This document shows positions 30,434 to 31,904 of a stretch of 31,904 nt of DNA, piece by piece (position 1 is the stretch's first letter; the number at the start of each line of letters is the position of its first letter). Position numbers and translations under genes: made by a program. A model generated the notes under the pieces. That model saw only the letters and a program-made list of their open reading frames with translations, did no database searches and had not been told where the DNA came from. This stretch comes from Lachnospiraceae bacterium UBA7012 (lineage in GTDB: Bacteria > Bacillota > Clostridia > Lachnospirales > Lachnospiraceae), in assembly GCA_002449595.1 (NCBI GenBank), contig DJXE01000168.1:1-31904 (forward strand). The letters are read 5' to 3'.

Positions 30434-31904
30434 ATGAGAAAACATCTGTTTCACGTCGGTGGCAAGCCGTTCTTTACGATCGGCGGACAGACGCACAATT
30501 CCAGCACCCACTCGGACGAGATGATGGAGAGAAGCTGGATCGCGGCGGAAGCGATGGGATTCAACACGATCGCCGCGCCGGTGTGCTGGTATCAGCTGGA
30601 GCCGGAAGAGGGAAAATTCGATTTTGCGGCGGTGGACCGCATCGTGAACGGTGCGCGCAGCCGCGGCCTGCATGCGGTGATCCTGTGGTTCGGGACCTGG
30701 AAGAACGGCACGTCCCACTATGTGCCCGCATGGGTCAAGCTCCAGGAGGAACGCTTTACCCGCGTGTTCGACGCAAGCGGCGTCCCGACGGGTATTCTTT
30801 CACCAATCTGTGAGGAGACGAGAAAAGCCGATCTCCGCGCGTTCAGCGAGCTCATGCAGTACCTGAAGAAAGGAAACACGGACGAGACTGTGATCGGCGT
30901 GCAGGTGGAGAATGAGCCGGGACAGCTCGGCAGTCCCATGGACTACTCCGCGGCGGCGATGGATAAATTTGAGGCGCAGGTCCCGGCGGACTGCGTGGAG
31001 TTCCTCGCGGGCGCACCGGACTGCCCGATCCGGAAGATCTGGGAAGCTAATGGCGCGAAGATGGTTGGCTCGTGGAAAGAGCTTTTCGGCGGGCTTGAGA
31101 GCGCGGAGATCTTCTCGGCCTATTACATCTCCAAATATATCGACACGATCGCGGCCGCAGGCAAGGAGATCTATGACATTCCGATGTACATCAACGTCTG
31201 GCTCGGCGAGATGCAGAACCGCGTCGCGGGCGTCGATTTCCCGTCCGGCGGGGCGACGAGCAGAATGATCGATCTCTGGAAGTACAACACGCCGCATATC
31301 GACGCGATCGCGCCGGACATCTACATCCAGGATGCGGATTCGTACCGCGAGATCAGCAAGGCTTACGCGCGGGAGGACAATCCGTTCTATATTCCGGAGT
31401 CGGCGGCTTCGCTCATGAATGCCCTGAACGTCAACAAGGAGATCACGGACAGGGATCTGTGCGGCATCCACGTGTTCGGCATCGAATCCTATGTCGAAGA
31501 GGACGGCACGCTGAAGGACAGGGCGAAGGAGTACGCACGCGCAGTGAAGATCTACAAGGCGGCGGCGCCGCTGCTCGAGCAGCAGGAGAGCAATGACTCC
31601 ATCAAGGTGTACGCGGTCAGCCAGTTCGAGGGTTCGAGCTTCGGCTTCATCGATTTCGGCGACTACATCGGCTATATCAACTATTTTGCGCCCGGCGGCG
31701 GATTCCGGCCGATCGGTGTGGACAATCTCGACTATTTCCACAGGGATCCGGAGACGTACAAAGTGCGCGCCAAGGGCCTGATCTTCTACCTCGGCGGCGG
31801 GGAGTTCTACATTACTGGCGAGGGCTTTTCTGTTATACTGACAAAGAAGGGCGATATCGGCACGATGACGGCGGCACAGATCGCGGATCCGGCGCTGAAT
31901 ACGC
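30434..31904 (+). CDS. GH35/GH42-like beta-galactosidase family protein (partial)
   Basis: 490 codons visible; the 3' end is cut by the window. The start FHVGGKPFFTIGGQTHNSS, the acid/base region VQVENEPG with Glu161 and the later FYIPESA with Glu322 fit a clan A retaining glycoside hydrolase, of the group with a C-terminal DUF5597-type domain. It could remove beta-linked galactose or a related sugar from imported oligosaccharides; no signal peptide is seen, so it is cytoplasmic. The ATG follows AAGGAGG. It directly follows the LytTR regulator and is the likely catabolic target of the locus. Confidence 0.85.
   Translation, partial: MRKHLFHVGGKPFFTIGGQTHNSSTHSDEMMERSWIAAEAMGFNTIAAPVCWYQLEPEEGKFDFAAVDRIVNGARSRGLHAVILWFGTWKNGTSHYVPAWVKLQEERFTRVFDASGVPTGILSPICEETRKADLRAFSELMQYLKKGNTDETVIGVQVENEPGQLGSPMDYSAAAMDKFEAQVPADCVEFLAGAPDCPIRKIWEANGAKMVGSWKELFGGLESAEIFSAYYISKYIDTIAAAGKEIYDIPMYINVWLGEMQNRVAGVDFPSGGATSRMIDLWKYNTPHIDAIAPDIYIQDADSYREISKAYAREDNPFYIPESAASLMNALNVNKEITDRDLCGIHVFGIESYVEEDGTLKDRAKEYARAVKIYKAAAPLLEQQESNDSIKVYAVSQFEGSSFGFIDFGDYIGYINYFAPGGGFRPIGVDNLDYFHRDPETYKVRAKGLIFYLGGGEFYITGEGFSVILTKKGDIGTMTAAQIADPALNT

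Overview
The window looks like a GC-rich member of the Clostridia, most probably a Lachnospiraceae-type gut or rumen anaerobe. Pointers are strong AGGAGG-type ribosome binding sites, tRNA genes without an encoded CCA, extended -10 (TGn) promoters, a CUT1 sugar ABC transporter with no ATPase of its own, a LytS/LytTR two-component pair, zinc-ribbon membrane proteins and many carbohydrate enzymes. The assignment is inference from gene content; no rRNA or marker gene fixes the species. Nearly everything is on the + strand. The one exception is a zinc-ribbon membrane protein (1847-2830).

Layout. 1-121: tRNA-Pro with the uncommon anticodon AGG, then a terminator. 260-1860: a serine beta-lactamase-like hydrolase whose terminator overlaps the end of the convergent minus-strand gene. 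2831-3139: a divergent intergenic region with a hairpin-rich leader. 3140-12101: a long co-oriented run with a ketopantoate-reductase-like enzyme, a NUDIX hydrolase, a D-lyxose (mannose) isomerase, a 200-bp block of tandem hairpin repeats, a GH38 alpha-mannosidase, an HD hydrolase, cardiolipin synthase and an unknown polytopic membrane protein. 12185-15867: NSS-family symporter, ThuA-like protein and GH32 sucrase/fructanase. 16000-20799: CofE-like ligase, an orphan HypB GTPase, malic enzyme, and a PfkB sugar kinase fused to a nitroreductase. 20801-21007: tRNA-Val(GAC) with a strong promoter and terminator. 21055-22981: three translationally overlapping genes (NimA-like flavoprotein, YtqA-type radical SAM protein, zinc-ribbon protein). 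23054-24592: URO-D-family protein and cyclophilin. 24633-31904: a sugar-uptake locus with two ABC permeases, a lipoprotein binding protein, a polytopic LytS-like histidine kinase, a LytTR response regulator and a GH35/GH42-like glycoside hydrolase cut by the window end.

How the genes may work together. Alpha-mannosidase could release mannose, the lyxose/mannose isomerase could convert it to fructose, GH32 could release more fructose, and a PfkB kinase could phosphorylate a sugar of this type. The last locus appears to be a self-regulated glycan-use system. Its promoter is preceded by three tandem 21-bp direct repeats, which is the spacing expected for LytTR-domain regulators, and a LytTR regulator is encoded inside the locus.

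The strongest candidates for something new are the PfkB-nitroreductase fusion, the 21-bp operator array paired with a LytTR regulator, and the tandem hairpin repeats with compensatory base changes at 5416-5561.
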